Below the pieces are notes generated by a model, which saw only the letters and a program-made list of their open reading frames with translations, was not told where the DNA came from and searched no databases. A stretch of 51,861 bases of DNA. Source: a virus. The position numbers and the translations under genes are program-made. Shown here piece after piece: positions 49,196-51,861 of the stretch; within the stretch, counting starts at the first letter, position 1; every line of letters begins with the position of its first letter. The stretch is from IMG/VR virus record IMGVR_UViG_3300030329_004367, positions 1 to 51,861 of that record. One strand, 5' to 3'.

Positions 49196-51861
49196 TTAAT
49201 CTCCTAATCCATAACAATCAAAAATATCTCTAACTCTAGCGCTAGCAGTCTCTCCTTGCCCACCACGTTCACCTAAATCTTTTCTAGAAATAGAATCTGC
49301 TTCATTAATTAACCGCTCTTTAACTCCAAAATCTCTAACTACTCCATCATCATCAGCTATCATTCTTCTATTAGCCCATTGTTCATGATAAGGAATATTC
49401 TTTTTAGCCATTTCTTGAGAAGCCTTATATAGTAATACAGGATCCACAATTCCATCGCCTTGAGCATATTTTACCATTACTTCAGCAGCTGTTCTTGTAA
49501 TTTCATCTCCTGAGTTGACCTTATCATAAATATCTTGATTTAAATATTTATCTTTAGTCATATATCCATCTATACTAGCAGGCTCTGTATGCATTCTAGC
49601 TTTAACTAAATTAAAGTCAATATTAGGATTCTCTGTTTGTATTAAAGCTACAGTTTTTAATTGATTGATATCATCTAACATTTCTTTTGCAAATACAGGA
49701 TCGCCTTTATGTTCTCCAGATTGAATCTTTGCTAATAAAGATAAAACATCCTTACTTAATGCATTTTCACTATACATATAATCATAGACTACATTTTTAC
49801 TAGAATGAGTATTTAATGCACGGACAGATACAACTTTATCTGAAACATAAGGAGTTAACATTTGTAAGATTAAAGCTTTTCTATATGAAACATCTTCCGC
49901 AGTTTTTGGATTATTAAATAAAGCATCATATAAAACTCTTTCTTTTTCTAAAACAAAATCAACTATTCCTTCACGTTGTACACCAACTTTTTGAAGCCTC
50001 ATTACTTCACTTACAATAGCATTATAATCTCTAGTAATGTATTCAAATTCTGATTTTTTAATTCTTCTTACATTGCCATCAGCCTCGATAATACTAGGCA
50101 TACCAGAAAAAGCTTGAAATAAAACTCTTAATCCTTTTTGAACTTCACCATCCCCTATCTCAAACCTTCTTCCATTTTCAATAATTTTATCTGATAAGTT
50201 TATAAATCTATCATTCCTACTACCTACACTTATAACTTCTTTTATATTACCACCTTTATCAACAATGACAACAGGTTTAGTTTGATTATTTACATATCGA
50301 GACGGCTTATGCCCTCTATGTGGAATAGTTCTAGGCTGCTCTATAAAATTATCTTTAAACATATATGAAAGAGATTCTTCCATATCTGATCTAAGCCTTG
50401 AAACTCTTTCTAATCTTTGAGTTAAATTAGTTAATTCTTGACTATCATCTACATCTTTAACAAAGGCTTTTTTTCTTTCTATTTCTAATTTTAAATGGTT
50501 TTCTTGTCTTGCTAAATCATTTAATCGTATAATACCACCTTCATCTTTAACATAATGTTTTAATGCTGTGTTAAGTAATTGATTTCGCTTTTCTTGCAAT
50601 GTTTTACCTACTATTTCATCACCATAGCCATCAGAAATATATTTCATTATCACTTTAGCTTCTGTGCTTTCACCACTCATCATTCCAGCTTGTTTTGTAT
50701 GAGTACTTTTTTCATAAATTTCATGTAATCCTTTCATAGCTATATCAAAAGGATTTCTTGAACTAGTAAAATAATCAGCCATAGCTGTCAAGCCTGTAGA
50801 AATATCAACAGTAGGTTTAATACCAAAATTATCAAATTTATTCATAGCTTGGTGTAGCTCTACATATGCATCATGATAGTTACGTATAGTGGCTTTATTT
50901 TCTATTCCAGAACCGGGATCTTCATATATTCCTTTATTATATCTAAGATATCTATTAATAGGATTAATTAGTCTACGATTGATAGTTTCAACAATATCTC
51001 TATACTTAGGGGCAGTTAAATCTACATCCAACACCTTATTGTCACCCTTCGCTGTACCTTCAGTCCAAATTTCAAATATACCATCTTTCCCAAATAATAC
51101 TTCTGTCTTTCTTAACTGAAGCTCATCTGCGTCTAACTTAGATGGTAATTTTTTATAAACATCAATAAATTTTGTAGCTAATCTAGTAATATTATCTACT
51201 GTATTAGCATATTGACTTGAATCTTTAAGCTTTACTGTTAAAGATTTATCCCTTCCTGTCACGTCTGCCATAGCGAATTTTAAAACTTCAGGATGATCTC
51301 TGAATATATTAGATAAATAAGTAACAGTTTGATGCATTTTAACAAATTGACCTCTAGCTTTATTTACTTCATGCAGTAATTGATCATTAGTAATGTCTGC
51401 ACTTAATAGATCGGGAATGGATCTGGCAAAGCCTTCAACCTGCCTATCTGGAGAAAATAACTCATTAAGTTTACCTTCAACGCTTTCAGGAGTAATCTCT
51501 CCAGCTACCCTAGAAGCTTCTTTCCAAAACAAAGCTGGAGCTGCAACATAGTTAAATGATTTATCCATATCAAAATCAGCATCTTGAGGCTTAATAGCAT
51601 CCATATGATTCATTCTACTAACATTACCAGCTGCCTCATCAACATGTGCTTGACCATCGACTATAGCCATTTTACTAATAACTATATCTCCTATCATATT
51701 TCTAGGTTGCCTGCTATTTAGCATTCCAATACTTAAACCTTCTTGCTGTAATACTAAAGCTGCATCTGCTAAGGTAGTATTTGCAGGAATTAAGCCCATT
51801 CCTTTATTGTGTAATTCTTCAGCTTTTTCAAATGCAACCTTATTAACACTATTCTTCTTAC
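49196..51861 (-). CDS. Giant RNA-polymerase beta-prime-like protein, N-terminus cut by window edge
   Basis: At least 887 residues: the frame is open to base 51861, upstream of the ATG at 51799, and ends at 49196. Near the visible start, SRQPRNMIGDIVISKM is followed after 25 residues by KPQDADFDMDKSF (51561-51583 encodes DADFDMDK). An R.P motif followed by a D.DFD.D motif is the catalytic signature of the double-psi beta-barrel in multi-subunit RNA polymerase beta-prime. Giant crAss-like virion polymerases use a DFDxD form. The rest is helical. This suggests a virion-packaged RNA polymerase with the first barrel outside the window. Alternative: an unrelated polyvalent protein. Confidence 0.6.
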   Translation of the reverse strand, partial: KKNSVNKVAFEKAEELHNKGMGLIPANTTLADAALVLQQEGLSIGMLNSRQPRNMIGDIVISKMAIVDGQAHVDEAAGNVSRMNHMDAIKPQDADFDMDKSFNYVAAPALFWKEASRVAGEITPESVEGKLNELFSPDRQVEGFARSIPDLLSADITNDQLLHEVNKARGQFVKMHQTVTYLSNIFRDHPEVLKFAMADVTGRDKSLTVKLKDSSQYANTVDNITRLATKFIDVYKKLPSKLDADELQLRKTEVLFGKDGIFEIWTEGTAKGDNKVLDVDLTAPKYRDIVETINRRLINPINRYLRYNKGIYEDPGSGIENKATIRNYHDAYVELHQAMNKFDNFGIKPTVDISTGLTAMADYFTSSRNPFDIAMKGLHEIYEKSTHTKQAGMMSGESTEAKVIMKYISDGYGDEIVGKTLQEKRNQLLNTALKHYVKDEGGIIRLNDLARQENHLKLEIERKKAFVKDVDDSQELTNLTQRLERVSRLRSDMEESLSYMFKDNFIEQPRTIPHRGHKPSRYVNNQTKPVVIVDKGGNIKEVISVGSRNDRFINLSDKIIENGRRFEIGDGEVQKGLRVLFQAFSGMPSIIEADGNVRRIKKSEFEYITRDYNAIVSEVMRLQKVGVQREGIVDFVLEKERVLYDALFNNPKTAEDVSYRKALILQMLTPYVSDKVVSVRALNTHSSKNVVYDYMYSENALSKDVLSLLAKIQSGEHKGDPVFAKEMLDDINQLKTVALIQTENPNIDFNLVKARMHTEPASIDGYMTKDKYLNQDIYDKVNSGDEITRTAAEVMVKYAQGDGIVDPVLLYKASQEMAKKNIPYHEQWANRRMIADDDGVVRDFGVKERLINEADSISRKDLGERGGQGETASARVRDIFDCYGLGD

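Noticed and set aside
1-51861. CRISPR arrays, insertion sequences, integrase or attachment sites
   Set aside because: No regularly spaced repeats, transposase, integrase or repressor cassette seen, so a lysogenic lifestyle is not supported.

Overview
The window is most of a tailed double-stranded DNA phage genome, or a slice of one. It is AT-rich and uses the standard bacterial code, with TAA, TAG and TGA all acting as stops. Packaging, capsid, adaptor, tail-fibre and ejection-type genes are present. I see no tape measure, sheath or baseplate genes, so a short-tailed (podovirus-like) particle is most likely. The host cannot be named. Nearly every gene has an AAGGAG-type ribosome binding site, which argues against a Bacteroidota host, even though a BACON-like domain and a crAss-like RNA polymerase motif are present.

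Layout. The late genes lie on the minus strand from about 31.6 kb leftward to base 1. In transcription order they are: small terminase subunit, a zincin-like protein, an M15 endolysin, large terminase, portal, scaffold, major capsid protein, capsid-decoration-like proteins, an adaptor-like protein, a 1400-residue S74 tail fibre, a BACON-bearing connector-like protein, two paralogous small proteins, a holin and phosphoesterase cluster, a large tail protein, a gp53-like fibre tip, a cupin protein, and a run of large coiled-coil or ejection-type proteins that leaves the window at base 1. The minus strand resumes at the right edge (46.19-51.86 kb) with two more giant proteins. One carries a DFDxD motif in an RNA-polymerase beta-prime-like context. 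The plus-strand early region (32.07-46.18 kb) holds about 40 small, tightly overlapping genes. It includes ERF annealing protein, an SSB-like protein, primase-helicase, an Hjc-like resolvase, HNH and EndoVII-like zinc proteins, an AbrB-like regulator, a DUF932 protein and an Nmad1-like protein. There is one divergent border (about 31.6-32.07 kb) and one convergent border (a hairpin at 46162-46185), as expected if the window covers almost a whole circular map.

Non-coding structure is the most striking part. About 1.6 kb between 32.4 and 34.8 kb is nearly gene-free and packed with inverted repeats plus one tRNA-Met-like gene. Compact RNAs closed by perfect 8-11 bp stems occur at 34237-34332, 43973-44130, 44138-44222 and, within the late operon, 10364-10452. 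A family of intercistronic hairpins with a G-rich 5' arm and a C-rich 3' arm punctuates the early operon.

Working model (inference): an RNA polymerase carried in the virion starts transcription after ejection. Early genes then remodel and recombine DNA using ERF, SSB, primase-helicase and resolvase. No DNA polymerase is visible, so the host enzyme or a gene outside the window must supply synthesis. The late minus-strand operon packages DNA, builds the particle and lyses the cell.
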